DNA of 64,000 nt from Notoacmeibacter ruber (GCF_003668555.1 NZ_RCWN01000001.1:496001-560000); one strand, 5' to 3'; shown: positions 17,559-26,553, numbered from the stretch's first letter. Made by a program: numbers and translations. Notes: generated from the letters alone by a model not told the origin.

Positions 17559-19265
17559 TCAGACAGGCCGGTCCCGTCCCAGAGCGTAAGAGAGCATCAG
17601 GACCGGTATCATCGCAAGCACAAGAATGAGAAGGGCCGCCGCCGCGCCCTCTTCGACAGCGCCGCGCGAGGCATTTTCGTAAACGTAAGTTGCCAGCGTG
17701 TTGAAGCCGAACGGGCGGAGGAGGATCGTCGCGGACAATTCCTTCACCGTATCGACGAAGACGAGGATGAAGGCTGTGCCGAGGGCAGGCTTGAGTAGCG
17801 GCAGCAGAACACGAAAAAGAGAACGACCAGCGCCGGCTCCGAGTGATCGCGCGGCATTGTCGATGTCCGGCGGCAGTTTTTGCATTCCCGAGCGCAGATT
17901 CGCATCGGCGAGCGCCAGAAAACGGGCCGTGCAGACATAACCGACAGCGATGGCCGATCCGGAAAGAAGAAGACCGGTCGAAATGTCCAGATGGGTGCGC
18001 AAGAAGCGGTCGAGCGCGTTATCGAAGCTTGTCAGGGCAAAAAGGAGACCGAGGCCGAGGATGGTGCCGGGCATCGCATATCCGAGCGTCGCAAGCCGGG
18101 AAAGGCCAGCCAGGATGTTAGAACGCTCGAGGCGGCTCGCCGCCAGCATTGCGAAGGCGAGCACCACGGTGACAAGGGCGACCGACGAGCCAAGCAATGC
18201 AGAGTGAGTGATCGCCTCCTGCATGCCGGGCGTGAAAAATTGCTCGGACCGGTGGATCGCGTAGCGCCCGAGGACGCCGACCGGTATGCCGAAGCCGAGC
18301 AGGATCGGAATGGCGCAGAGGCATGTTGCAGCCAGCGCGCGTCCGTTCGAAAGATTCTGACGCGCGGGTCGGCTCATCATCTGGGTGGCACGGGTACCGT
18401 GAAAGCTCTGCCGCCGCCTTGCCCAGTTCTCGGCCAGCACCAGTGAGAAGACGATAATCATCATGACGACGGCAAGCTGGGCCGCGCCGGAGAGGCTGCC
18501 GCGGGACAGCCAAGTGTCGTAGATCGCGAAAGTCAGCGTCCGGACGCCCAGATGCTCTACCGCTCCGATGTCGTTCAATGTTTCCATCATCACGAGCGCC
18601 AGGCCCGCGACAATGGCGGGTCGCGCGGTCGGCAGAAGGACCCGGCCGAAGACCGTTCCCGCCCCCGCGCCGAGGGTTCGAGCCACATCGGCAATATTGC
18701 GGCCCTGCATCAGAAAGACGACGCGGGTCGCCAGATAGAGATAGGGGTACAGAACCGCAGCCATGACCAGCGCGGCGCCGGCTGTGGAGCGGATATCGGG
18801 AAACCAGTAGTCCCGCGCACTCTGCCAGCCGAAAAAGGCGCGGAGGGCGCCCTGCACCGGGCCGGTATAGGCAAGAAATTCAGCGAACGCGTAGGCCGCT
18901 AAATAGGGCGGCACGGCGATGGGCAGGATCAGCATCCAGGCGAAGAGGCGACGGCCGGGAAATTCGAAGGTTGCGATCAGCCATGCCGTGCCAACGCCCA
19001 CCACCACCGTGCCAAGGCCGACAAGCATCAGGAGAAATAGGGTCGTGCCAAGGGCATTTGGCAGAACGACCGTTGTCAGATGGGCCCATTGCGCGGTGTC
19101 GGTCGTGCCGAATAGGGCGATCAGCAGAACCGTCGCGATGGGAAGGAGAGCGAGCGCCGCAATGATGCCGACGCCTATGAGAGGCTTGCTGTCCCGCGGA
19201 GTGCGTGTGCCTTCGATCCGCCGTGGTTTCAGCCGAACGCGCCATTCTGAAAGAAACGCTTCCAT
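17559..19265 (-). CDS. fbpB: Ferric iron ABC transporter permease (fused two-domain)
   Basis: The 568-residue inner-membrane protein has about 12 helices in two binding-protein-dependent permease domains. Each has an EAA-like loop (DVARTLGAGAGTVFGRVLLP around residue 205 and NAARSLGAGAGRSLFRVLLP around 480) that contacts the ATPase. This fused form is typical of FbpB/AfuB/SfuB iron permeases. It follows the binding-protein gene on the minus strand after a 17-bp hairpin. No ATP-binding subunit gene is nearby, so FbpC is encoded elsewhere (inference). Confidence 0.88.
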   Translation of the reverse strand: MEAFLSEWRVRLKPRRIEGTRTPRDSKPLIGVGIIAALALLPIATVLLIALFGTTDTAQWAHLTTVVLPNALGTTLFLLMLVGLGTVVVGVGTAWLIATFEFPGRRLFAWMLILPIAVPPYLAAYAFAEFLAYTGPVQGALRAFFGWQSARDYWFPDIRSTAGAALVMAAVLYPYLYLATRVVFLMQGRNIADVARTLGAGAGTVFGRVLLPTARPAIVAGLALVMMETLNDIGAVEHLGVRTLTFAIYDTWLSRGSLSGAAQLAVVMMIIVFSLVLAENWARRRQSFHGTRATQMMSRPARQNLSNGRALAATCLCAIPILLGFGIPVGVLGRYAIHRSEQFFTPGMQEAITHSALLGSSVALVTVVLAFAMLAASRLERSNILAGLSRLATLGYAMPGTILGLGLLFALTSFDNALDRFLRTHLDISTGLLLSGSAIAVGYVCTARFLALADANLRSGMQKLPPDIDNAARSLGAGAGRSLFRVLLPLLKPALGTAFILVFVDTVKELSATILLRPFGFNTLATYVYENASRGAVEEGAAAALLILVLAMIPVLMLSYALGRDRPV

Positions 19266-19300
19266 CAGACCTCATCGCCCCGCTGGGCGCCGTACGGAAG

Positions 19301-19345
19301 ACAGCGAACGCACCGGCAAGGGGGTTTGGCCGGTGCGTTCGCTGT
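19301..19345 (-). other. Long perfect hairpin between fbpA and fbpB
   Basis: A 17-bp perfect inverted repeat (ACAGCGAACGCACCGGC and its complement) with an 11-base loop lies between the two genes. There is no T-run on the minus strand. Such hairpins after binding-protein genes usually stabilise the upstream message and lower expression of downstream permease genes (established for several binding-protein operons; inference here). Confidence 0.75.
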
Positions 19346-19366
19346 TACGGCTGGTTGCCCAGCCGA

Positions 19367-20413
19367 TCAGTTTGTCGGCCCTTGGTTTAGTCCGACGCGA
19401 TCCACCATCTCCGACGCTGCTTTTCTGTTGGCAGCCACCTCGGAAAGAGGCAGATCGTCGGCGCGCAGTTCGCCAAAACCCTTGACGACATCCGAAGGCT
19501 CCACGCCCTCCTTGACCGGATATTCGAAAACCTGGCTGGCGTAGATGTGCTGGGCTTCGTCCGACGCGAGGAAGCTCATCAGCTTCTTGGCGGCATCCGG
19601 ATGCGGCGCATGTTTTGCAAGCGCCATGCCTGAAATGTTCACATGGGTGCCATGTTCGCCGATCGTCGGGAAGATGATCTTGATGGCATTGGCCCAGTCC
19701 TGCTGTTCCGGCTCTTTCTCGTTGGTCAGCATCAGACCCACATAATAGGTGTTGCCGAGCGCCAGATCACATTCGCCGGAATAGATACCCTGCGCCTGCG
19801 CACGGTCGTTGCCATCGGGCCGACGAGCCAGGTTTTCACGCAGTCCTTCCATCCACTGCTCGGTCTTCTCCTCACCCCAGCGAGCGATCAGGCTGCCGAA
19901 AAGTCCGAGATTGTAGGAGTGCTGCGCATCGCGGATGCAAATCTGGCCACGATACTTCTCGTCGGCGAGATCGGCGTAATCCATTTCATCCGTGTCGATA
20001 CGGTCCTTGCTGGCGTAGATGACCCGTCCCCGGCGGGTCAGGCCGAACCAGTTGTTCTCTTCGTCGCGATATTCCTGAGGGATCGCCGTGTTCAGCTCAT
20101 CCATTTCGACCGGCTGTGTGATCCCCATTTCCTTGGCATTCACCAGCCGGGAAATGTCGGTGGAGAGGATTAGGTCGACCGGGGAATTCTCCGCTTCGGC
20201 CTGCACCCGCTCTTCGAGGCCCTTGTTGATGAAGAGAACGCGTGTGGGAATGCCCGTCTCTTCCGTGAAGGCATCCAGAACCGGCTTGATGAGGTCGGGC
20301 TGCCGGTAGCTGTAGATGTTGACGACATCGTCCTGCGCTTGGGCAGCCGACATGAGAAGAGGCGAGGCCAGCAAAGCTGTCGCGACGGTCAGGCGCGTGA
20401 CAAATGACGTCAT
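19367..20413 (-). CDS. fbpA: Ferric iron ABC transporter substrate-binding protein
   Basis: The 348-residue product begins with a signal peptide (LTVATALLASPLLMSAAQA, cleaved near residue 25) and matures as VVNIYSYRQPDLIKPVLDAF. It is of the FbpA/FutA family. A tyrosine pair occurs in GNTYYVGLM (around residue 225), which matches the family ligand tyrosines. It binds Fe(III) in the periplasm and hands it to the fbpB permease. ATG 20413 is chosen because GGGAG precedes it and because the upstream part to 20497 has no signal peptide. A possible Irr-type box lies about 110 bases upstream. Confidence 0.9.
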   Translation of the reverse strand: MTSFVTRLTVATALLASPLLMSAAQAQDDVVNIYSYRQPDLIKPVLDAFTEETGIPTRVLFINKGLEERVQAEAENSPVDLILSTDISRLVNAKEMGITQPVEMDELNTAIPQEYRDEENNWFGLTRRGRVIYASKDRIDTDEMDYADLADEKYRGQICIRDAQHSYNLGLFGSLIARWGEEKTEQWMEGLRENLARRPDGNDRAQAQGIYSGECDLALGNTYYVGLMLTNEKEPEQQDWANAIKIIFPTIGEHGTHVNISGMALAKHAPHPDAAKKLMSFLASDEAQHIYASQVFEYPVKEGVEPSDVVKGFGELRADDLPLSEVAANRKAASEMVDRVGLNQGPTN

Positions 20414-20521
20414 GGAGAACTCCCAAGTATCAAGAAAAGCGCCATCCCGAAGAAGCATGGCGATCAATCTACGGTTCTTCTCCGAAAGTCGATGCAATCG
20501 GTCAAGGATAGTGCGACTTGG

Positions 20522-20536
20522 CTAGAACGATTCCAG
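20522..20536. promoter_or_regulatory. Possible Irr (ICE-like) box upstream of fbpA
   Basis: CTAGAA-CGA-TTCCAG is an imperfect palindrome resembling the iron-control element of Irr in Rhizobiales (TTTAGAA-N3-TTCTAAA). Two positions differ. It lies between the fbpA start and the end of the kinase gene. Suggestive only. Confidence 0.25.
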
Positions 20537-20550
20537 TCTGAAAGGTCGCT

Positions 20551-23500
20551 TCAGGTCAGGACGCGTTCCGGGGGGAAGGTGACTTCTACAAGGGTGCCGA
20601 TATTCGGCTCGCTCTCTATGGAAAAACGCGCCTTGTTCGCCTCTACGAGCGCCTTTGTCAGCGGCAGGCCGAGGCCGGTGCCATCCCGCCGGGTTCGGCG
20701 CAATGTGCTGATCTGCTTGAATGGCTTCAGCGCCTGGGAAATATCCTCTTCGCTCATACCGATGCCGCTATCGCGAAAGCGTAGCGCCACGGAGCCATCG
20801 CGGTTTGGGCCGGTCGAGACGATGACCTGACCCCCGGCCGATGTGAACTTGACCGCATTGGTCAACAGATTGATGGCAATCTGCTTGATCGAGCGCGGAT
20901 CGGCGACGACGTCCGGGAGCCCGGAGGACAGCGATGTGCGAATGATGACCCGTTCGGCATTCGCCTGTGGCTGCAACATGGCCACGGCATCCGCTACCAC
21001 TTCGTTGAGGCCGATCGCCTCATATTCCATTTCCTGATGGCCCCCCTCGATCTTCGAGATATCGAGCAGATCGTTGACGAGATCGAGGACGTGATTGCCC
21101 GACTTCTGAATGTCTCGCAGGTAATCGCGATAGCGCGGATTGCCCACAGGACCGAAGCGCTCCGAGATCATGAGTTCCGAGAAGCCGATAATAGCATTGA
21201 GCGGTGTGCGCACCTCGTGGCTGACGCGCGCCAGAAATTCCGTCTTCTGGGCCGAGGCATCCTCGGCTGCTCGCCGGGCCTGCCGCAGTTCGTTTTCAAC
21301 CCGTTTCCAAGGGGTGATGTCACGCAGGACAACGCAATAGCCGCCATTGGCCGGCAATTTGCCCAATGTGATGAAGAGCGGGATGAATCCGCCGCCTTTC
21401 TCCTTGCCGATCACCTCGCGTCCGTCGTTCAGAACAGATGCGCGCTCGCTCTCGCGCAGCGACGCGAGATAAGCGTCGATGGTGAGGCGGCTCTCATAGG
21501 CGAAGAGTTGTCGGAACGGCCGGTCCCGCAAGCTCTCCGCATCATCGCCGAACAGAGCCTCGCTGGACCGGTTCATCGCCCGGATATCGCCTTCCGGTGT
21601 CAGCAGAACAACGCCATCGGTGGCCGTATCGAGTATGGCGGTCAGCTCTTCGACATGGCGGCGAAGCGGGGCCGCCGTTTCCTCGACGCGGCGCTCGGCT
21701 TCCTCCTCGGAAATCAGGTCGGTTGCTGCCGCATACGTTTCGGCCTGCTGATCCTGTGCCTCGATCTGCGGAGTGTCGTCCGCCTGATCCTCCTCGCTGC
21801 CAGGCAGTGGCATGAACGCAAAAAGCAGAGCGCTGCCCTCGTTCCAGCCTATGGCCTGCATTTGCGCATTGATCGGCACCACCGAACCGTCGGATTTCAC
21901 CATTTGGACTGGCGGGCCACCGCGCCTGTCGCCATCGGCGGAGGCCGCTTCGTCGAAAAGTGCAGCGAAGCCCCCGGATTCTTCGATCGTCGCGACGTCT
22001 CGATAGGCGGTGAGTGTCAGTAGTGAGCGTGAGGCGTAAGCAATCTTGCCATGGTCGAGCACCAGAGAGGCGATGGGAAGCCGGGCAAGCGCCGACGGCG
22101 TGAGATGTGTACTCCGCGCCGGGGAGGGCGTGACCTGCGGATCGCTCGTTGCGTCGCCTTGGGCTTCTGTTTCCTCCGAAATGTGTTCGGCAGCAGGCTC
22201 CTCGACGGGAGCGACACCAAGGTCCTCACCGGACATGCCTACCGCGCTTGCGGCATCACCGGCTGCTTCGTCGGCCACCATTCCATCGTCGGTGAGGAGC
22301 GGAACGCCTGAGTGGGAGGCGTTTTCATTCGTTTCCGCAGCGTCCGCGGCTGGCTCCGCCGATCCGTAATCAGGATCTGGTGAAGGGGAAGTCTCGACCG
22401 CAGCAGATTCGGCAGATCCTTCGCTCTCCTCCGACAGACTCGTTTCCGCGTCTTCGGCTCCATCATCGCTCGTCGCTTCGACGTTTCGCTGCCGATCCAG
22501 CCCCGATATCCGCGCCAGAACCTCGGGAGCGAGCCGATTGCTTCGCTGCCATCCCATGGCCTCGATCGCGAGGCGTGCAGCTTCGTCGCCTGCTTGCTCG
22601 AGATCGGCGTCGCCCGTCGACAGGGTCGGCGGGCTGGAGACCTCGTCGACCAGTTCAGCTTCCCTCGTTGTCGGTGCCGTCTGCCGATCATCGTCTTCCA
22701 CGACTGGCTCGGATACCTCGTCCGAAAGCAAAAGATCCGACCTCTCCTCGGCGGCGCGCGTCCTCTTGTCCGGTGCCGACTTCGCTTCGCTCTCTTCTGC
22801 AGGAAGGGTCTTTGCACTCTCTTCGCGAAGGTGAGCGCCGATACTCTGGAAGGCAATTGTTTCGGCGTCGGTCAGCGTTCTGCGACTTCGTCTGTCCAGT
22901 GCGGAATGGTCAGACCTGCGTCGCAGCGGTGCAGGAGCCATGGCCGGCGGTTCCGCCTGAGTCTCCGCTTGTGCCTCGGCTGCGGCCTGCGTCTGGGAGG
23001 CGGGGTGCTGCGGTCCGTCCCCCGTGCGGCTGCCGTCCGGCCATCCTTTCGCAAATAGCAGGCCCCGCTGCTCAGGGTCCGGCGATATCCGGTCCGGGTG
23101 GGCGACGCCGTAGCCGCGATATCCGAGGAAATGCCGTTCCCGATCGTAAAGGGGAAGCGCGGCCAGATCGGTGGGGACAGCGTTCGGCGTCCCCGCAATT
23201 GGCCAGTCGACAGAGCGGCCCGACCACGTGTCCCGGCGTTTCATCAGGCCATCAAGCCTGTGGTCGGGATCCATGCCGAGCCGTTCCATCACGATGTGAA
23301 ATTCGCGGCCTTCGATGGCGCCCGTGGTCCCGACAAGCCGCTTGAAAGATTCGGAGACGATCGTGAAGCGGTTGTCGGCGTCGGTCTCCCAGAGAAAACG
23401 GAGCGGCGCTTCCGTACGCCCTGCAGCATCCTCATCGTCTTCGGAGCTTTGTGGAGGGGAGGCCTCGTCCTTTGCCGATGCCGGTTCGAGAAACAGGAAA

Positions 23501-24102
23501 AGAATAAAATGGCGCGGCGAGCCGCCAAGATCGCCAAGTGCGGCCGGTACGCGGCCCCAGTCAGTCCCGATGCGCTGTTTGACCGATGTCGCGCCTTCGC
23601 TGTCGAGTCGGCTACGCAGGAAAAGAATGTCTTCCGGCGACGGGTTGATCTCGGCCAAGCGTGGATCGCTCGCGACATGCCGGCCCTTTTCGTCCAGCAG
23701 CGCCGCCACCGCCTTTTCGTCAGAGAAACCTGTAATGGCCTGGGAGGGGCCATCGCCGGGCGCGATCAGCAGAATTGCCGTGACGCCGTCCGGCAACTCG
23801 ACCTGCCGCGCTTTGACGGCTAACTGGCGGGCTCCGATGCCGCGGTCGACTCGAAGGAGCAAGGGGCGGGGAGAGACGCCACTGCCCGCAGCGCGCAACT
23901 GACGCCGGGCCTGTGCCTGCAAAGGCGCGGGCTCGCCGATCAGATCCTCGATCGCAAACGAGCCAAAAAATGAAGCGCCCGGCCCGTTCACCCAGATAAT
24001 CTCGGCGGCATCCTCCGTGAGGACGGCCAGAGCGTCTCCCCGTGAGAAGCTCTCCCGAACCTCCGGCAATACCGCAATATCGATAAAAGGGTAGAGGCGC
24101 AT
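20551..24102 (-). CDS. cbrA: PAS-domain sensor histidine kinase, CbrA/PdhS-like
   Basis: The 1183-residue cytoplasmic kinase has no membrane helix. PAS-like segments are seen near residues 10-130, 240-345, about 690-790 and 845-940. A long acidic, Glu/Ser/Ala-rich, probably disordered stretch lies between about 360 and 660. The C-terminus has HisKA with ARVSHEVRTPLNAI (phospho-His near residue 960), then ERFGPVGNPRYRDYLRDI, NLLTNAVKF (N box) and DGTGLGLPL (G box). This HisKA subtype is that of DivJ/PleC/PdhS/CbrA, which act on DivK. A phasin gene lies beyond its start; from memory cbrA and phaP1 are neighbours in Sinorhizobium meliloti too, which favours CbrA. Response-regulator partners are not in the window. 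Confidence 0.7.
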   Translation of the reverse strand: MRLYPFIDIAVLPEVRESFSRGDALAVLTEDAAEIIWVNGPGASFFGSFAIEDLIGEPAPLQAQARRQLRAAGSGVSPRPLLLRVDRGIGARQLAVKARQVELPDGVTAILLIAPGDGPSQAITGFSDEKAVAALLDEKGRHVASDPRLAEINPSPEDILFLRSRLDSEGATSVKQRIGTDWGRVPAALGDLGGSPRHFILFLFLEPASAKDEASPPQSSEDDEDAAGRTEAPLRFLWETDADNRFTIVSESFKRLVGTTGAIEGREFHIVMERLGMDPDHRLDGLMKRRDTWSGRSVDWPIAGTPNAVPTDLAALPLYDRERHFLGYRGYGVAHPDRISPDPEQRGLLFAKGWPDGSRTGDGPQHPASQTQAAAEAQAETQAEPPAMAPAPLRRRSDHSALDRRSRRTLTDAETIAFQSIGAHLREESAKTLPAEESEAKSAPDKRTRAAEERSDLLLSDEVSEPVVEDDDRQTAPTTREAELVDEVSSPPTLSTGDADLEQAGDEAARLAIEAMGWQRSNRLAPEVLARISGLDRQRNVEATSDDGAEDAETSLSEESEGSAESAAVETSPSPDPDYGSAEPAADAAETNENASHSGVPLLTDDGMVADEAAGDAASAVGMSGEDLGVAPVEEPAAEHISEETEAQGDATSDPQVTPSPARSTHLTPSALARLPIASLVLDHGKIAYASRSLLTLTAYRDVATIEESGGFAALFDEAASADGDRRGGPPVQMVKSDGSVVPINAQMQAIGWNEGSALLFAFMPLPGSEEDQADDTPQIEAQDQQAETYAAATDLISEEEAERRVEETAAPLRRHVEELTAILDTATDGVVLLTPEGDIRAMNRSSEALFGDDAESLRDRPFRQLFAYESRLTIDAYLASLRESERASVLNDGREVIGKEKGGGFIPLFITLGKLPANGGYCVVLRDITPWKRVENELRQARRAAEDASAQKTEFLARVSHEVRTPLNAIIGFSELMISERFGPVGNPRYRDYLRDIQKSGNHVLDLVNDLLDISKIEGGHQEMEYEAIGLNEVVADAVAMLQPQANAERVIIRTSLSSGLPDVVADPRSIKQIAINLLTNAVKFTSAGGQVIVSTGPNRDGSVALRFRDSGIGMSEEDISQALKPFKQISTLRRTRRDGTGLGLPLTKALVEANKARFSIESEPNIGTLVEVTFPPERVLT

Positions 24103-24221
24103 GAACTGTCCTGATGGGCGGCGCGCGATGGCCCTGTTTACGTTTCTTTAAATAATCAAAGCATGACCGTCACGTAAACTGGATAACACTGCCGGTGCCA
24201 AACGACGGTTAACGGGCAATA

Positions 24222-24255
24222 TGCTGCACTGCAAAATCAATGTTGCAATGCAGCA
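24222..24255. promoter_or_regulatory. Inverted repeat overlapping the phasin promoter, probable PhaR operator
   Basis: TGCTGCACTGCAA and TTGCAATGCAGCA form a 13-bp inverted repeat with one mismatch and an 8-base spacer. It contains the TGC-N-GCA-like half-sites bound by PhaR-type repressors of polyhydroxybutyrate genes. The right half overlaps the -35 box of the phasin promoter, as expected of a repressor site. Confidence 0.55.
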
Positions 24256-24271
24256 ATATGTCTCCTATATT
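24243..24271 (+). promoter_or_regulatory. Phasin promoter (-35 TTGCAA, -10 TATATT)
   Basis: TTGCAA (24243-24248), a 17-base spacer and TATATT (24266-24271) match a housekeeping promoter. It is 83 bases upstream of the phasin ATG. A palindrome-like TGACCATTGGTCA follows at about 24300, inside the leader. Confidence 0.6.
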
Positions 24272-24354
24272 GTAATGAAGCAGGAACCGATAACACGCTT
24301 GACCATTGGTCATATTAAATGGTCAGAATACTGAAAAGGAAGGAGTTTCCAATC

Positions 24355-24891
24355 ATGGCACGTTCCACGACAAAGACAGGCTCCGAAGCTCAGGACGCCA
24401 TCAACAACACGGCGGAAGCCACCAAGGAAGCTGTTGATACAGCGACCGCAAATGCCAATAAAGCTGCCGCGGCGATGGCTAATAATTTTCGCCCGGAGGC
24501 GATGAGCGAGCAGTTTCGCAGCTTTACCGAAAAGGGAATTGCTCAGAGCCAGGAGGCTTATGCCCAGTTCAAGTCCCAGGCTGAAGAGAACCAGAAGGCT
24601 CTTGAAGAATCGGTCGAGACCGTTCGCTCTGCCGTGCAGACCGTTTCGCGCAAGAGCATCGAGAATGCGCGCAAGCAGTCCGAGGCGGCTTTCGATCACG
24701 TTGAGCGCCTGATGGGCGTCAATTCGATCAGCGAACTCATGGAAGTTCAGACGTCATTCTTCCGTCAGCAGGCCGAGATGAACATCGCCCAGGCGAAGGA
24801 AATGCAGAACGTCACCAGCAGTGCCGTTGAAGAGGTTTCCAAGCCGGCTCGCGAAGCCTTCACAAAGGCCGTCGACAAGACGACGCGCTGA
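24355..24891 (+). CDS. phaP: Phasin family protein
   Basis: The 178-residue protein is helical, rich in Ala, Glu and Gln, with a phasin core (SEQFRSFTEKGIAQSQEAYA and LMEVQTSFFRQQAEMN). Phasins coat polyhydroxyalkanoate granules and control their number and size. ATG 24355 follows AAGGAAGGAG. The gene has its own promoter and terminator. The PhaR-type inverted repeat over its -35 suggests repression when no polymer is present. No PHA synthase genes are in the window. Confidence 0.9.
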   Translation: MARSTTKTGSEAQDAINNTAEATKEAVDTATANANKAAAAMANNFRPEAMSEQFRSFTEKGIAQSQEAYAQFKSQAEENQKALEESVETVRSAVQTVSRKSIENARKQSEAAFDHVERLMGVNSISELMEVQTSFFRQQAEMNIAQAKEMQNVTSSAVEEVSKPAREAFTKAVDKTTR

Positions 24892-24932
24892 TTGGCAGCC
24901 GGCCATCAAGGCCGGCAACCGCTTTGAAAGAT

Positions 24933-24966
24933 GAAAACCGCCGCATCTCCGGATGCGGCGGTTTTG
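24933..24966 (+). terminator. Terminator after phasin gene
   Basis: AACCGCCGCATC / GATGCGGCGGTT with a short loop, followed by TTTTGCTTCT, forms a strong hairpin 41 bases after the phasin stop. Confidence 0.85.
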
Positions 24967-25071
24967 CTTCTGGAGGAGAGCGAAAACTCATCGCATCTTC
25001 CCCTTGAAAGAGCAGCCGTGCGGCTGTATGGAGCCTTTCGCCGGACGCGTCAGCTTGCCGGCGGATAGTGT

Positions 25072-25148
25072 GCGGTCGTAGCTCAGCTGGTTAGAGCGCA
25101 GGATTGTGGCTCCTGAGGTCGGTGGTTCGAACCCACCCGACCGTACCA
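25072..25148 (+). tRNA. tRNA-His (GTG)
   Basis: The 77-base gene folds into a full cloverleaf. The acceptor stem is GCGGTCG / CGACCGT, the D arm contains AGCTCAGCTGGTTAGAGC, the anticodon stem CAGGA / TCCTG carries the loop TTGTGGC, and the T arm is GGTGG-GTTCGAAC-CCACC. CCA is encoded at 25146-25148. The anticodon GTG reads His codons. G1 pairs with U72 and the discriminator is A73; the base before G1 is T, so G-1 is not templated. This is the known form in many alphaproteobacteria. Confidence 0.97.
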
Positions 25149-25309
25149 TCCCTCCGTTGAAACATCTCGCTTTCGGCAGTCGCTCTTTCCGCATGGCGGA
25201 AAATGATGGCCGACTGCCAATCCCATGTGAACCGCTGGCGTCCCTGCCTTCCGTTCGTGGTGCCGAGCGTGTCACTCTTTCTCTTCCGATTCGCTGGAAT
25301 GGTTCCGAC

Positions 25310-26548
25310 TTGTCACGCTTCTGTTTCGTCCACGCCGCCGACCTCCATCTTGGCACCAGATTTCATGGTCTGGCGATGCGCGACGAGGAAATGGCGCGTC
25401 ATTTCGCTGCCGCGACACGACGGGCGCTTGAGCGCCTCGTGGACAAGACGATAGAGCGGCAGGCGTCGTTCCTGCTGATTGCCGGCGATATTTACGACGG
25501 GGAGTGGCGGGACGCGGCTGCAGGGCTTCACTTCGCCGCTCAGATGGCACGGCTGGACCGCGCCGGTATCAAGGTGGTGACGCTGCGAGGAAACCATGAT
25601 GCCGCCAGTGTGGTGCGTGGTCGTATAACCCTTCCCGATAATGTCGTCGAGCTGGCGACAGCGCGGCCACAGACGATCGAGATGGACGAACTGCGGGTCG
25701 CTGTTCATGGTCAGGGCTTCGCCGATCGCTCCTGCGCGGAAAATCTGGCCACCCGCTATCCGTCACCTAAGGCCGGGTTTTTCAATATTGGTCTCCTGCA
25801 TACCTCTCTCGACGGCAGACCCGGCCATGGTAGCTATGCGCCATGCACACCGGTGGATCTGGAAGCGCGCGGCTATGATTACTGGGCTCTTGGCCACATC
25901 CATGAATTCGAGGTCGTCCGGCGATCCGATCCGATGATCGTCTATCCCGGTAATTTGCAAGGGCGTTCGATCCGGGAAAAAGGGCCGAAAGGCGCGGTTC
26001 TCATCACCGTAGAGGATGGACGTATCGTCGGCGAGCCGGAACGACTCCTCGTTGATGCCGGACAGTTTGCAGAAGTGCAGCTTTCGATCGATGGCATAGA
26101 AGAAATGCACGATCTCTGGCTGGCTCTCAGCGAACTTTGCGCCCATGAGCCTGCTGCGGTGGAAGGAGCGCTTCACGCCATGCGGATCGTGTTGACAGGG
26201 CAGGGGCCATTGCATGGCCCGCTCGTGGCCATGGGCAATACCGAGCGCGTCGCCGAGGCTCAGGCCGCAGCCGACCGAAAGCGAGGTGACGTTCGAATTG
26301 AAAAGGTGAAGCTTCGCACTCGTCCTTCCGCCCGGCCGGCCGCGGACAATGAGGACATGGCCAGTCTCGACGATCATCTGTCTGCTGTTGCGGAGGATCC
26401 CGCGGTGAAGGAGCGTCTGAGAGCAGCGCTCGAACAGATCGGCGCGCGCATGACGGCCGGGGTTGGTCAGTTTTCCGAGCAGGATGTCGAGGCGCTTCTG
26501 TTGGAAGGGCTTGCCACAGCCCAGCAGCGGGTCGACAGGGGAGACTGA
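25310..26548 (+). CDS. SbcD/YhaO-like DNA repair exonuclease
   Basis: The 412-residue protein is a calcineurin-like metallophosphoesterase. The motifs HAADLHLGTRF (residues 5-15), IAGDIYDGEW (around 50), LRGNHDAAS (around 88) and LGHIHEFEVV (around 195) give the metal ligands in the order of Mre11/SbcD nucleases. The frame is open from within the tRNA gene, so a downstream start is needed. TTG 25310, with GGAATGG upstream, makes the first strand start as in homologues; ATG 25193 is a longer alternative. It lies 5 bases upstream of a YhaN-like ATPase, and the two are likely partners in DNA end processing. Confidence 0.83.
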   Translation: MSRFCFVHAADLHLGTRFHGLAMRDEEMARHFAAATRRALERLVDKTIERQASFLLIAGDIYDGEWRDAAAGLHFAAQMARLDRAGIKVVTLRGNHDAASVVRGRITLPDNVVELATARPQTIEMDELRVAVHGQGFADRSCAENLATRYPSPKAGFFNIGLLHTSLDGRPGHGSYAPCTPVDLEARGYDYWALGHIHEFEVVRRSDPMIVYPGNLQGRSIREKGPKGAVLITVEDGRIVGEPERLLVDAGQFAEVQLSIDGIEEMHDLWLALSELCAHEPAAVEGALHAMRIVLTGQGPLHGPLVAMGNTERVAEAQAAADRKRGDVRIEKVKLRTRPSARPAADNEDMASLDDHLSAVAEDPAVKERLRAALEQIGARMTAGVGQFSEQDVEALLLEGLATAQQRVDRGD

Positions 26549-26553
26549 GCATC

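Noticed and set aside
24300..24325. Palindrome TGACCATTGGTCA as a second phasin promoter
   Set aside because: No acceptable -10 box at the right distance; kept as a leader feature only.
25106..25309. N-terminal extension of the SbcD-like frame
   Set aside because: Begins inside tRNA-His, and the residues do not resemble the nuclease N-terminus.
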